Virus record (IMG/VR): IMGVR_UViG_3300017744_000147
Coordinates: 1 to 24,032 of that record
Direction: 5' to 3' (one strand)
DNA: 24,032 nt
Origin: a virus
Both the position numbers and the translations under genes were made by a program. Shown piece after piece: positions 4,934 to 11,779 of this stretch. The notes under the pieces were generated by a model, which saw nothing but the letters and a program-made list of their open reading frames with translations, made no database searches and was not told where the DNA came from. Position 1 is the first letter of the stretch. Each line of letters opens with the position of its first letter.

Positions 4934-5401
4934 CTACTCGGCGGGAGCCTCGGTCTCCATGACCTCGGTCTCTTCCACAGCCATCTGGTCAGCAGCACCG
5001 CCCGCGATCTTCTCGAGCTCCATACGAAGCGAGAAGTCCTTCTTCAGCATGTCTGCCAAATCCTTGGCCGACTTGCCACGGGTCTTCGCCATCTGCTGTG
5101 CAGCATCCATCAGCGCCTGCGCCTGAGCACCCTCGATGCCCAGCGCGTCGGCCAGCATCTGGATGTCATCGGACATCGCCTCGTCCATCATGCCCTCTTC
5201 CGCCATGTTGTCACGCATCTGCGCGGCACCCTCGGCGTCCTCCATGGCCATGCCCTCTGCGGCCATCTCCCCTGCAGGGGCGCCCTCAGGTCCGGCATTT
5301 GCCACGGCGGCAAGCATGCTTTCCAGGTTGTCCATCTCAGGCTTCACGTCCCGGGAGGGGATCATTGCCTTGTCGCTGCCAGCCATCATTTCGTTTGCCA
5401 T
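4934..5401 (-). CDS. Met/Ala/Glu-rich phage protein, unknown function
   Basis: A 155-residue protein. ATG 5401 is chosen because GAGG lies 6 bases upstream; an in-frame GTG at 5413 has no ribosome site. Residues about 25-80 are extremely Met/Ala/Glu-rich and low in complexity (GEMAAEGMAMEDAEG, MAEEGMMDEAM). Residues about 82-125 look helical and ordered (IQMLADALG, AKDLADMLKKDF). It is acidic overall. Its position between the portal and the scaffold-like gene, with a 9-base gap to the latter, suggests an assembly or head role, possibly an accessory scaffold. No family is recognised. Confidence 0.7.
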   Translation of the reverse strand: MANEMMAGSDKAMIPSRDVKPEMDNLESMLAAVANAGPEGAPAGEMAAEGMAMEDAEGAAQMRDNMAEEGMMDEAMSDDIQMLADALGIEGAQAQALMDAAQQMAKTRGKSAKDLADMLKKDFSLRMELEKIAGGAADQMAVEETEVMETEAPAE

Positions 5402-5444
5402 TTCGATCCTCACGTTACCATGTTGGTTGATTCTTTGCCAGTTG

Positions 5445-5675
5445 TCATGATGCAGCTTGATTCTGTTCCTGCCTCATGAGCGCCCACTCAAAGGCTACTT
5501 CCGGTCCAAGAGCCAACAACAGCTTCCTGGGAAGTGCGAACCGAAGTCCACGGGCAACATCTTCATACCAGACGCTGTCTATGATGGCGTCATCCATCAC
5601 CTTCCGGAGCACGCGCCGAGCCTTCTTGGCTCTCAGCGAGCATTCTGGGAGCCTGGGATCGCTAAGCAAGGACAC
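5445..5675 (-). CDS. Small phage protein of unknown function
   Basis: A 76-residue protein starting at GTG 5675, 14 bases inside the end of the zinc-ribbon gene. The ribosome site is weak (GGGAAAGAG). The sequence is basic at the N-terminus (RAKKARRVLRKVMDDA) and then amphipathic (ARGLRFALPRKLLLALGPEVAFEWAL). There is no clear membrane helix or motif. Its place in a tightly packed leftward operon and the absence of any other gene in this interval support it. Function unknown. Confidence 0.6.
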   Translation of the reverse strand: MSLLSDPRLPECSLRAKKARRVLRKVMDDAIIDSVWYEDVARGLRFALPRKLLLALGPEVAFEWALMRQEQNQAAS

Positions 5676-6183
5676 GGCTCTTTCCCGCGAGAGCGGCAGG
5701 GCGCGGAGCGGTCGAGTTGTTGCTCGGGCTGATGAGCTCGTTGGCGCTCTTTTTCGTCATCTCATCGCCCCTCGTACCCATTCGGGTCGCCCGGTCGATT
5801 TCTGACCGCACATTCGCCAGGGCCTGATTGTCGATGCCCTTCGCGCGTCGCGCGACCTCGACCTTGTGCTTGTGCTCCTCGATGCGCGTCAGCTTCTGCG
5901 TGTCCGATTCACGGGTCACGTTGATCTCGGCGCCCGGATAGCGCTGGCGGATTACCGCGCAGGCCCGGTCGTACTTCTCCTTCGTGTCGCACATCCCCAG
6001 GACGCCCATGTCGATCGGCGTGAACGAGCCGTATCCTCCGCCTCGGATGCCGATGTTGACCCCGTAGCGGTAGTCGCGCTTCAAGGTCTCTCCGCACTCT
6101 GGGCACGGGGGGTACTGCCCGACCTTGAAAATCAGGGTGTCCTCTTCGTATCCACAGTCACACATGAAGTCTGCAACAGGCAT
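5662..6183 (-). CDS. FmdB-like zinc-ribbon protein
   Basis: A 173-residue protein beginning MPVADFMCDCGYEED. Cys8/Cys10 and Cys27/Cys30 (CDCG ... CPECG) form a short zinc ribbon resembling the putative regulatory FmdB-type ribbon, which usually starts 'MP-x-Y-x-Y-x-C'. Residues 40-85 contain a Gly-rich stretch (GIRGGGYGSFTP), and the rest is basic and helical (EEHKHKVEVARRAKG). Its start overlaps the portal stop (TGATG at 6185-6181), giving coupled translation. Similar small zinc-ribbon proteins occur next to portal genes in other environmental podoviruses, as far as I recall, but no function is established. A virion or assembly role is inference. Confidence 0.7.
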   Translation of the reverse strand: MPVADFMCDCGYEEDTLIFKVGQYPPCPECGETLKRDYRYGVNIGIRGGGYGSFTPIDMGVLGMCDTKEKYDRACAVIRQRYPGAEINVTRESDTQKLTRIEEHKHKVEVARRAKGIDNQALANVRSEIDRATRMGTRGDEMTKKSANELISPSNNSTAPRPAALAGKSRVLA

Positions 6184-7946
6184 CAGCCCTCCTGGGGTGC
6201 GCTACCCGCCATCAGCAGGGCAGCAATCTCGGGCGGTAGGTTCTGTGCCGCTCCACCCTCTGCAGCGGCAGCCTCTGCTGCGAGGGCCTCTTCAGCCATC
6301 GCTTCATCCTGCGCCATCGCCTCTGCGGCCAGGGCCGGCGCGCCTGCAGCAGCCCCGCCCAAGGAGCGCTGCTGCTCAGCCATGATGGCCTGCTCTTGCT
6401 GCTGCATCGCGGCCTGCTCTTCTTGCTGGATCTGCTCTTGGGTCTTCACCATGCGGGCGGGGAACCCAAGCCCAGCTACGACCTGTTCAGTCAGCGTCTG
6501 GAAGTCGATGTTGGGGTTCTGCGACAGGAACGGCAGCATCTGGATGATGGCCTCGACCATGACCGCAGGATTCTTGCGGACCGGGTTGTAGGACACCATC
6601 TTGAAGTCCATGTCCACGTCTTGCAGTGTCTGGAACGACACGGCCTGCCACTGCTGCGACCCAGAGATGCGGACCATCTTCTCGCCCCTCATGTACTTCC
6701 GCATCAGGTAGAAGGCCTTGCGCCCAACGTCCTCAATGGCGTCGTTGAGGTGCCCCTCACGGGTCGCAAGCCGCGTCCGCATCTGGGCATCGATGATTGC
6801 CATCTCCGTCGCTGTGCGGGCTCCTGCGACCTGTCCTCGCGCCGCCTCAGCCAGCGCCGAGATGAATGCGGCGTCGTTCTCCTGCCGGTCCACAAACGCC
6901 ACCACGCTCGCCGGAGTGTCCGGCGTCGGCAGCGGGAAGAACAGCGTGTTGAGCGTCCGAAGTGCCTCGCTGTTCTCAGGGCGGATTCCGACAAAGGAGC
7001 CCGTTGTGCCAGCCACGGCCTTGTTCAGGTCTTCTTCGGTGATTCGGCCGGAATCGTAGAGGATGCGTGGGATCTGCAGGTACGCAATCTCCTTGAGGTG
7101 CGAGAGCAGGTCATTGACCGTCTCCTGCTGGTTGAGCACCAGCTGAACCTCGGAGAGCCCTGTGCAGTCAATGCCTGACTGGTTGAGGCTGAACATCGAG
7201 TAGGGCACGTAGTCAATCTTGTCCTCAAAGACGACGGCGTTGGCCTGCTTGACGTAGTGCTGAACGATCCCGCTATCGACGTTGTAGTACTCGTAGACCG
7301 TCACCCACTGGAAGGCGTCTCGCACCGTCTGGACGTCCCCCTTCTGGGTCTCGGACACCAGCCACGAAGGATACCGGTCAGGGCGGATGTCAGCGTTCTG
7401 GGGGATCTGGTAGACGCCCGAGGCGACCCGGCCCTTGAACTCCTCGTAGGAGATGACCGTCACCTCAATCCAGTAGCTGATGTCATCGACGTCGCGAACC
7501 GTCAGGTCGAAGAACAGCCGCGAGGGGTCCACCGTCTTGATGACCGGCCTGTCCTTCTCCGAGTTCCATCCTGTCTTGAAGATGCCGCGCTTGCACAGAA
7601 CCGAGTCAATCAAGGCGGTTGCCGACCGACGACGCATCTTGTTTTCGTCGAAAACAAACTCCACGAGGCCGTTTACGGCCATCATCGCCTCTTGTGAGCG
7701 CGGGTTGCGCGGCACGCAAGCGACCTGAGGGTTGGGCCCCAGCAGGCTGCTGACTGCAGTGTCAGCGATGGCGTAGATCAAGTTCTTTGAGCAGAGCAGG
7801 AGGCGGTCTACCCCCTCAGACTCAGCTCTCTTCACAGAGTAGAAGTCGCCCCGGTAGAACCGTCGAGCCTTGTCGAAGTCCTTCTTCTCGTTGCGCTTGT
7901 AGTACCGCTCATGGCGATCAATCAGATTGGAAAGCTTCGGGGGCAT
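6183..7946 (-). CDS. Portal protein (head-tail connector)
   Basis: A 587-residue protein that would form the dodecameric ring through which DNA is packaged and ejected. ATG 7946 is preferred to an in-frame TTG at 7949 because GAGG lies 6 bases upstream. Diagnostic stretches are LIDRHERYYKRNEKKD near the start, SSLLGPNPQV, FKTGW, DPSRLFFDL, and the long helix-rich core ending QLVLNQQETVNDLLSHLKEI and PRILYD. This is the usual organisation of podovirus portals (P22-like). The C-terminal 80 residues are Gln/Ala/Glu-rich, as expected for a barrel or tail. The length fits the 500-700 range for podoviruses. Both ends overlap neighbours by TGATG, linking its translation to the upstream small gene and the downstream zinc-ribbon gene. 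Confidence 0.88.
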   Translation of the reverse strand: MPPKLSNLIDRHERYYKRNEKKDFDKARRFYRGDFYSVKRAESEGVDRLLLCSKNLIYAIADTAVSSLLGPNPQVACVPRNPRSQEAMMAVNGLVEFVFDENKMRRRSATALIDSVLCKRGIFKTGWNSEKDRPVIKTVDPSRLFFDLTVRDVDDISYWIEVTVISYEEFKGRVASGVYQIPQNADIRPDRYPSWLVSETQKGDVQTVRDAFQWVTVYEYYNVDSGIVQHYVKQANAVVFEDKIDYVPYSMFSLNQSGIDCTGLSEVQLVLNQQETVNDLLSHLKEIAYLQIPRILYDSGRITEEDLNKAVAGTTGSFVGIRPENSEALRTLNTLFFPLPTPDTPASVVAFVDRQENDAAFISALAEAARGQVAGARTATEMAIIDAQMRTRLATREGHLNDAIEDVGRKAFYLMRKYMRGEKMVRISGSQQWQAVSFQTLQDVDMDFKMVSYNPVRKNPAVMVEAIIQMLPFLSQNPNIDFQTLTEQVVAGLGFPARMVKTQEQIQQEEQAAMQQQEQAIMAEQQRSLGGAAAGAPALAAEAMAQDEAMAEEALAAEAAAAEGGAAQNLPPEIAALLMAGSAPQEG

Positions 7947-8446
7947 CAACGGCCTCGAGAGTAGTTTGGCGACTTCGATCCCTTCTGCGGTGATCGGCGC
8001 TGGTTGGAGCCGCCCCTATCGATAAGGGCGCCTTCTGCTCGCAGGGTTTCCTTTTCCTCGTCCGTAAGGAGCTCTGACAAGGATGGCGGGAGCTTCTCCA
8101 TAGGGCCCTGATGCAGCGCAAGGAATCGAGCCGATGTGATTGGCTTGCTCGCATCGCTCAACGCGCTCAGGGCATTGTAGGACTCAATCATGGCCGCCCC
8201 AACAGGGCCTCCGACCAGCCTGCCCAGAGCTCTGGCTCCAGCGGCTCTTGCCCCGGCTCCAGCCAAAGCCTTGGCCACACTCTTCTTGGCAGTCCTTTGC
8301 GCGGCCTCCGTGGCGGCGGCTTTGCCAAGGCCCTGTACTGCAGATGTCTGCGCCGTCCTCTCCTTGTAGTCTTCTGCCCTCGCCTGCTGCATGCGCTGCC
8401 GCAGCATCTCGTCGATGTCTTCGCGCTGAGCCATGACTACATCCAT
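7946..8446 (-). CDS. Ala-rich small phage protein between terminase and portal
   Basis: A 166-residue protein. Two starts are possible: ATG 8446, which overlaps the terminase stop, or ATG 8434, which has a weak GGAT 6 bases upstream. The layout is a charged helix (REDIDEMLRQRMQQARAED), a basic Ala-rich segment (residues 40-85, many AxxA/GxxxA steps that could be helical or membrane-associated), an ordered SLSELLTDEEKETL helix, and a basic tail ending YSRGR. The position between terminase and portal is where head-assembly accessory proteins occur. No family is recognised. Confidence 0.7.
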   Translation of the reverse strand: MDVVMAQREDIDEMLRQRMQQARAEDYKERTAQTSAVQGLGKAAATEAAQRTAKKSVAKALAGAGARAAGARALGRLVGGPVGAAMIESYNALSALSDASKPITSARFLALHQGPMEKLPPSLSELLTDEEKETLRAEGALIDRGGSNQRRSPQKGSKSPNYSRGR

Positions 8447-10092
8447 TCACGAGGTACAGGGCGGGCAAACTCACGCTGCTTGCCCTTGCGAAGCTTGTCG
8501 AGGTCCCCGATGGTAACGCGGCCAGGCACGTATTCGCGAGCCTCTTCTCGCAGACCTGTCGGGGTGAAGTTGCGGCGGCTCAACACATCAGCAGCCATGA
8601 CCGCAGTTCGCGCCCGGTCAAAGTGGTGCGTGCTGCCGTCGAGGCCCTTCACCCGCCTCTTGCGAGACCCGTCATAGTTGAGGAGCTGGTGGAGGAGCCC
8701 GCGACTTCGCAACAGGAGGTCTTGATCGCGAAGCATCTTCACAAGCTTGGCCTCAGCCTCTTGGATGCGCTTTTCAGTCGCATACCAACCAGGGTGGTTG
8801 CGGTTGGTCCACAGCAGCCTCCGGGTCCCCGACTCCTTCAGCAGCGTGATGCACGCGGTCGCGTTGGACTCCACCACCAGCAAAGCATTGTTGTACCGCT
8901 TCTGGATTCGCAGCAGCCGGCGAGCGAATCGATCAGGGGCCTCTCGGTCCTCCCAGAACGCCACCTCGCGCCGGTTGATGGCATCAAAGACAGTGACGGC
9001 GCTTTTGTCGCCAGAGCCTCCAAAGCCAGCAGGGTCAGCGGTAATCAAGTACGACCCATTCGGGTGTGGAGATTCAATCTCGCGCACGCCTGCGGGCCCA
9101 ATCTCTGGATCTACAATGGCTCGATCAAGCAGCGGCTGCAGGAGCTCCGAAGGCATGACCGGAGCCAGGCTACCAATCCAACCATCATAGGCGTTTGACG
9201 GGTACTTCGACGAGAAGAGGCGGGGGTCTCCAGCCATCTCCGTCTCCAGGGAGAGCCGGCGAAAGGCCAGGTGGTTCATGCTCATCCCAGGATGCTGCGC
9301 CAGGTATTCCCGCTCCTGGTTCGTGGGCTCAAACCCCGAGGTGAAATCCACCTGACAGCTGTCGTCGTGCCACCACTCGAGGAAGAGCGGATGGAATCGG
9401 CCCCGACCCTCCAGGGCGTTGCGCCACATGGTTTCATGGTGTGAGCCTGCCCGGCCAGGGGTGGACTCCAGGATGACTCGAGCGTTCGGGCGCTTGTTGA
9501 GAGTTGGGAAGATGTTGATGGCGGCCTTCTTCTGCCACTGAGCCTCACCAAACTCCGTGATAATCAGGCGGTCCACCGAGCGGCCAATGGCAGGAGACCG
9601 GCCACCTGCGGTCAGGATCTTGATGGACCCGCCATGCTCAAAGTGAATCTGGGTGGTGCCGGCCTTCCGTCCCTTCGCCAGAGGCATCTGCACATCTTTG
9701 GGAAGCCGCTTGTAGGCGTACAAGATGCGCTCAAAGATGTCTTCAGCGGTGTCCTGGCGCTCTGCAATGAGCAGCCCCTTGACTCCCGACAGATACATGC
9801 AGTCGCGAAGCAGAAGCATCACGCTGATAGTCGTGATCTTGGCCTGCCTGAACTTGTTCACAAGCAGCCAACGGTTCTGTGAAAAAGCCCTCAGGACCTT
9901 TCGCTGAGTCAGGGTCGGCGTCAGATAGCCGCTCGACTCGTCCTCTTTCACGATCTGGCACATGGACACAAAGGCGTCTGGGGTGCTGAACAGCGCCCGA
10001 ACCTTGACCATGTTGAGGCCGTCTGCTTCATGGAGGTTGGCGCCGTTGGGCAACAGCGCAGGACGGCGCGAGTCGGGGTTCTGTGCTACCAT
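8437..10092 (-). CDS. terL: Terminase large subunit
   Basis: A 551-residue DNA-packaging motor with ATPase and nuclease halves. ATPase: deviant Walker A at about 80-88 (KFRQAKITT, of the K-x-R-Q-x-x-x-T-T type), Walker B at about 175-180 (RLIITE, Glu180 catalytic, Thr instead of the usual Asp), and coupling motif ESTPGRAG at 209-216. The conserved PLFLEWW sits at about 235-241. RuvC-like nuclease: Asp353 in ITADPAG, Asp362 in GDKSA, Glu408 in VVESN, and Asp492/Asp502 in HHFDRARTAVMAAD. The length is normal. It is the first gene of the leftward block and diverges from the basic-protein genes at 10138. A small terminase subunit is not recognised in the window. Confidence 0.93.
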   Translation of the reverse strand: MVAQNPDSRRPALLPNGANLHEADGLNMVKVRALFSTPDAFVSMCQIVKEDESSGYLTPTLTQRKVLRAFSQNRWLLVNKFRQAKITTISVMLLLRDCMYLSGVKGLLIAERQDTAEDIFERILYAYKRLPKDVQMPLAKGRKAGTTQIHFEHGGSIKILTAGGRSPAIGRSVDRLIITEFGEAQWQKKAAINIFPTLNKRPNARVILESTPGRAGSHHETMWRNALEGRGRFHPLFLEWWHDDSCQVDFTSGFEPTNQEREYLAQHPGMSMNHLAFRRLSLETEMAGDPRLFSSKYPSNAYDGWIGSLAPVMPSELLQPLLDRAIVDPEIGPAGVREIESPHPNGSYLITADPAGFGGSGDKSAVTVFDAINRREVAFWEDREAPDRFARRLLRIQKRYNNALLVVESNATACITLLKESGTRRLLWTNRNHPGWYATEKRIQEAEAKLVKMLRDQDLLLRSRGLLHQLLNYDGSRKRRVKGLDGSTHHFDRARTAVMAADVLSRRNFTPTGLREEAREYVPGRVTIGDLDKLRKGKQREFARPVPREWM

Positions 10093-10118
10093 GCTGTCAC
10101 GGTATCACTGACCATCTG

Positions 10119-10148
10119 TCCATACAAGAGGTGCGTTGTGCCCGACAA
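10119..10148 (-). promoter_or_regulatory. Possible leftward promoter for the terminase block
   Basis: On the reverse strand TTGTCG (10148-10143), 18-bp spacer, TATGGA (10124-10119). It would give a leader of about 20 bases before ATG 10092, but no good ribosome site is visible there. A second, weaker extended -10 (TGA-TACCGT) lies closer to the start. It overlaps the start of the rightward gene at 10138. Low confidence. Confidence 0.3.
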
Positions 10149-10371
10149 GAAGGACTTCATCAGCAAGGCCATTAAGCGCCCTGGTGCGCTGCGAAAGGCG
10201 ATGGGCGTCAAGAAGGGCGAGAAGATCCCCAAAGACGAGATTGATGCCAAGCAAAAGGCCTTGCAGGAGGAGGCGAAGGGCGACAAGAAGCTCCCTCCAG
10301 CCAAGCGACGCCTCCTGCGACAGCTCACCTTGGCCAAGACCTTGGACAAGATTCGCAACAAGAACAAGTAG
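10138..10371 (+). CDS. Small Lys/Arg-rich phage protein
   Basis: A 77-residue protein starting at GTG 10138 after AGAGG. An upstream open frame exists but overlaps the terminase start. The N-terminus (KKDFISKAIKRPGALRKAMGV) carries the 'I-K-x-P-G-A-L' pattern found, from memory, in many small basic phage proteins near packaging and capsid genes. The remainder is highly charged (KKGEKIPKDEIDAKQKAL, PPAKRRLLRQLTLAKTL). It is strongly basic, with no Cys and no membrane helix. It is the first of four consecutive basic genes. Binding to DNA or to the capsid interior is a reasonable guess only. Confidence 0.75.
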   Translation: MPDKKDFISKAIKRPGALRKAMGVKKGEKIPKDEIDAKQKALQEEAKGDKKLPPAKRRLLRQLTLAKTLDKIRNKNK

Positions 10372-10373
10372 CT

Positions 10374-10799
10374 ATGGGCAAGTACGACCACATCAACATG
10401 AAGCCGTCGCAGTCCACTGCCTCTGCTGCGAAGCGGGGCTTGGAGCTGCGTCGCAAGCAGCCGAAGAGCGGCAAGGCGGGACTCAGCGCGAAGCAGGCAA
10501 AGGCTCAGGGCATCGGCTCAGGCGTTCAGCGAGCGTCGAATATGGCCAACCGCAAGACCTTGAGCTCGGAGACCTGGAAGAGGGTCAAGGCTTACCATGA
10601 TCGCCACGCCAAGAATCGCAAGCTTGATCCTGGAAAGAAGCCCCATGAGGACAAGGGTTACGTCGCCTCATTGCTCTGGGGTGGCGACGCAGGCTACTCT
10701 CAGGCCAAGAAAATCGTTCGGCAGATGGAAGCGGCAGACAAGAAGAGCAAGGGCGGGCGCCGGAAGATGCTTCGGTCTGTCGTGAAGAGCAAGAGGTAG
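10374..10799 (+). CDS. Basic conserved phage protein with 'LSAKQAKAQGIGSG' motif
   Basis: A 141-residue protein starting 2 bases after the previous stop, with no separate ribosome site, so translation is probably coupled. Residues 36-60 (GLSAKQAKAQGIGSGVQRAS, then NMANR), about 61-85 (LSSETWKRVKAYHDRH) and 93-114 (DKGYVASLLWGGDAGYSQA) form motifs that I recall from unannotated phage proteins ('...VAWLLWGGDAG...'). I cannot name the family. It is very basic at both ends (MLRSVVKSKR). The central 'WGGDAG' block suggests a folded domain rather than a disordered basic peptide. Its placement before the capsid operon suggests a virion or DNA-binding role. Confidence 0.8.
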   Translation: MGKYDHINMKPSQSTASAAKRGLELRRKQPKSGKAGLSAKQAKAQGIGSGVQRASNMANRKTLSSETWKRVKAYHDRHAKNRKLDPGKKPHEDKGYVASLLWGGDAGYSQAKKIVRQMEAADKKSKGGRRKMLRSVVKSKR

Positions 10800-10801
10800 C
10801 C

Positions 10802-11011
10802 ATGGCCAAGTGCCCCCAGGACAAAGCCAAGGACAAGAAGAAGCTTGAGCGGTACAAGAAGACGTACACCAAGCCTGGTGTCCGGCTCAAGATTTTCAAG
10901 CGCATCCTGGCTCGCAACACGCATGGGACGAAGTCTTGCCAGTGGTCCGCGCGCAAGGCCCAGCTCCTGGCCAAGGAGTACAAGGATGCGGGCGGGGGGT
11001 TCAAGAGCTGA
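10802..11011 (+). CDS. Small basic protein, N-terminal half of a DUF5872-like pair
   Basis: A 69-residue protein. ATG 10802 lies 2 bases after the previous stop, with GAGG just upstream. The C-terminal part (CQWSARKAQLLAKEYKDAGG, residues 46-65) matches, from memory, the 'WSARKAQLvakkYK-x-x-GGGY' signature of the uncharacterised family I know as DUF5872, which occurs in phages and large eukaryotic viruses. The N-terminus is Lys-rich. Its stop overlaps the start of the next gene (TGATG, 11009-11013), which carries the other half of the fused version. Function unknown. Confidence 0.75.
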   Translation: MAKCPQDKAKDKKKLERYKKTYTKPGVRLKIFKRILARNTHGTKSCQWSARKAQLLAKEYKDAGGGFKS

Positions 11012-11256
11012 TGGCCCTGACCAAGGAACAGCGCAGCCTGGTCAAGTGGACCAAGCAGAAGTGGCGGACCCGCTCGGGCAAGAAGTCGTCCGAGACAGGA
11101 GAGGTCTACGCCCCTGAGAAGGTCATCAAGGGCCTCATGAAGAGCCGCAAGGGCAAGAAGAAGCTTGCGGAAGCTACGCGCAAGAAGCGCGAGGCAACCA
11201 AGAAGGGCAAGCAGTTCGCCAAGCATGGGCTGCATAAGGGCAAGAAGTACAAGTAG
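11011..11256 (+). CDS. Small basic protein, C-terminal half of a DUF5872-like pair
   Basis: An 81-residue protein with its ATG overlapping the previous stop. The pattern SLVKWTKQKWRTRSGKKSSE, then TGEVYAPEKVIKGL and KGKQFAKHGL matches, from memory, the second half of proteins in which 'W-S-A-R-K-A-Q-L' and 'W-T-K-q-k-W-R-T-k-S-G-K' lie on one chain. Here they are two coupled genes. About one third of residues are Lys or Arg. No enzymatic motif is seen. The family recall is moderately certain; the coding call is firm. Confidence 0.75.
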   Translation: MALTKEQRSLVKWTKQKWRTRSGKKSSETGEVYAPEKVIKGLMKSRKGKKKLAEATRKKREATKKGKQFAKHGLHKGKKYK

Positions 11257-11298
11257 GCCTGCATGCTAAATGCAGCAGCCCATAATAAAGGAACTTAC

Positions 11299-11613
11299 AT
11301 GTCTCTCCTTGATTTCTACACAAAGCAGACCTTGGCGATGGATGCGCCCCAGACTGCTGGGGGCAAGGGCACCACCGGTCCGGTCAGCTCTTCTGCCGAT
11401 GAGCTCATCTACTCAAACATCGGTGACATCGTTGGCACGATGTACCGTCGCCGAAAAGATCGCAAGGCGGTCAAGGATCAGTACGCTGCCGCCAATCAGG
11501 GAGTGCCACCGACCAGGGCTCAGCTGAATGAGGCCGTGGCTGCCCGCGACAAGTTGAGGCCTCAGGCTGCCCTTCCTTCCCCATCGTCCGCTGAGGACAG
11601 CAAGAAGGAATAG
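11299..11613 (+). CDS. Small phage protein upstream of the capsid gene
   Basis: A 104-residue protein beginning MSLLDFYTKQTL. Start 11299 is chosen over an in-frame ATG at 11263 because AAAGGAAC lies just upstream and 11263 falls in a small inverted repeat (CTGCAT-GCTAA-ATGCAG, 11259-11275). A weak extended -10-like TGC-TAAATG lies in the same repeat. The pattern is a short hydrophobic start, a Gly/Ser/Thr linker, an ordered helix (ADELIYSNIGDIVGTMYRRRKDRKAVKDQYAA) and a Pro/Ser/Lys tail. The neighbourhood (just before the capsid promoter) suggests a minor head or assembly role. No family is recognised. Confidence 0.75.
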   Translation: MSLLDFYTKQTLAMDAPQTAGGKGTTGPVSSSADELIYSNIGDIVGTMYRRRKDRKAVKDQYAAANQGVPPTRAQLNEAVAARDKLRPQAALPSPSSAEDSKKE

Positions 11614-11615
11614 TC

Positions 11616-11644
11616 TTGACGCGGACAGAATCTGTCAGTACAAC
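11616..11644 (+). promoter_or_regulatory. Promoter of the major capsid gene with spacer palindrome
   Basis: TTGACG (11616-11621), 17-bp spacer, TACAAC (11639-11644). The spacer holds the palindrome GACAGA-A-TCTGTC (11624-11636), a likely operator because a protein bound there would block RNA polymerase. It lies 2 bases after the stop of the previous gene. The predicted transcription start is about 11651. Confidence 0.6.
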
Positions 11645-11650
11645 AATATT

Positions 11651-11779
11651 GCACCCGCAGGTAGGACAGCTCGAAAGAGTCCTCTGAAGACCGTACACGG
11701 GCAGGCACACAGCATCTCTACAACCCATCCACTATGTGGTCGGTGAGCTGTTTCTGCTCTGCCCGACCGGAGACTCAAA
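11651..11779 (+). promoter_or_regulatory. Structured 5' leader of the major capsid mRNA
   Basis: A long untranslated leader of about 129 bases, unusual here because other leaders are 10-50 bases. It contains CTC-GAAA-GAG (GNRA tetraloop) extended by AGGA/TCCT with a bulge (11663-11683), and a larger hairpin (GTCGG/CCGAC and GAGC/GCTC, 11739-11767) ending one base before the GGAG ribosome site (11769-11772). It may stabilise the mRNA or control translation of the most abundant virion protein. Confidence 0.5.

Noticed and set aside
3879-5126. 415-codon open frame antisense to the scaffold-like and Met-rich genes
   Set aside because: The leftward genes have good ribosome sites and sensible protein layouts; this frame has a low-complexity composition typical of antisense frames.
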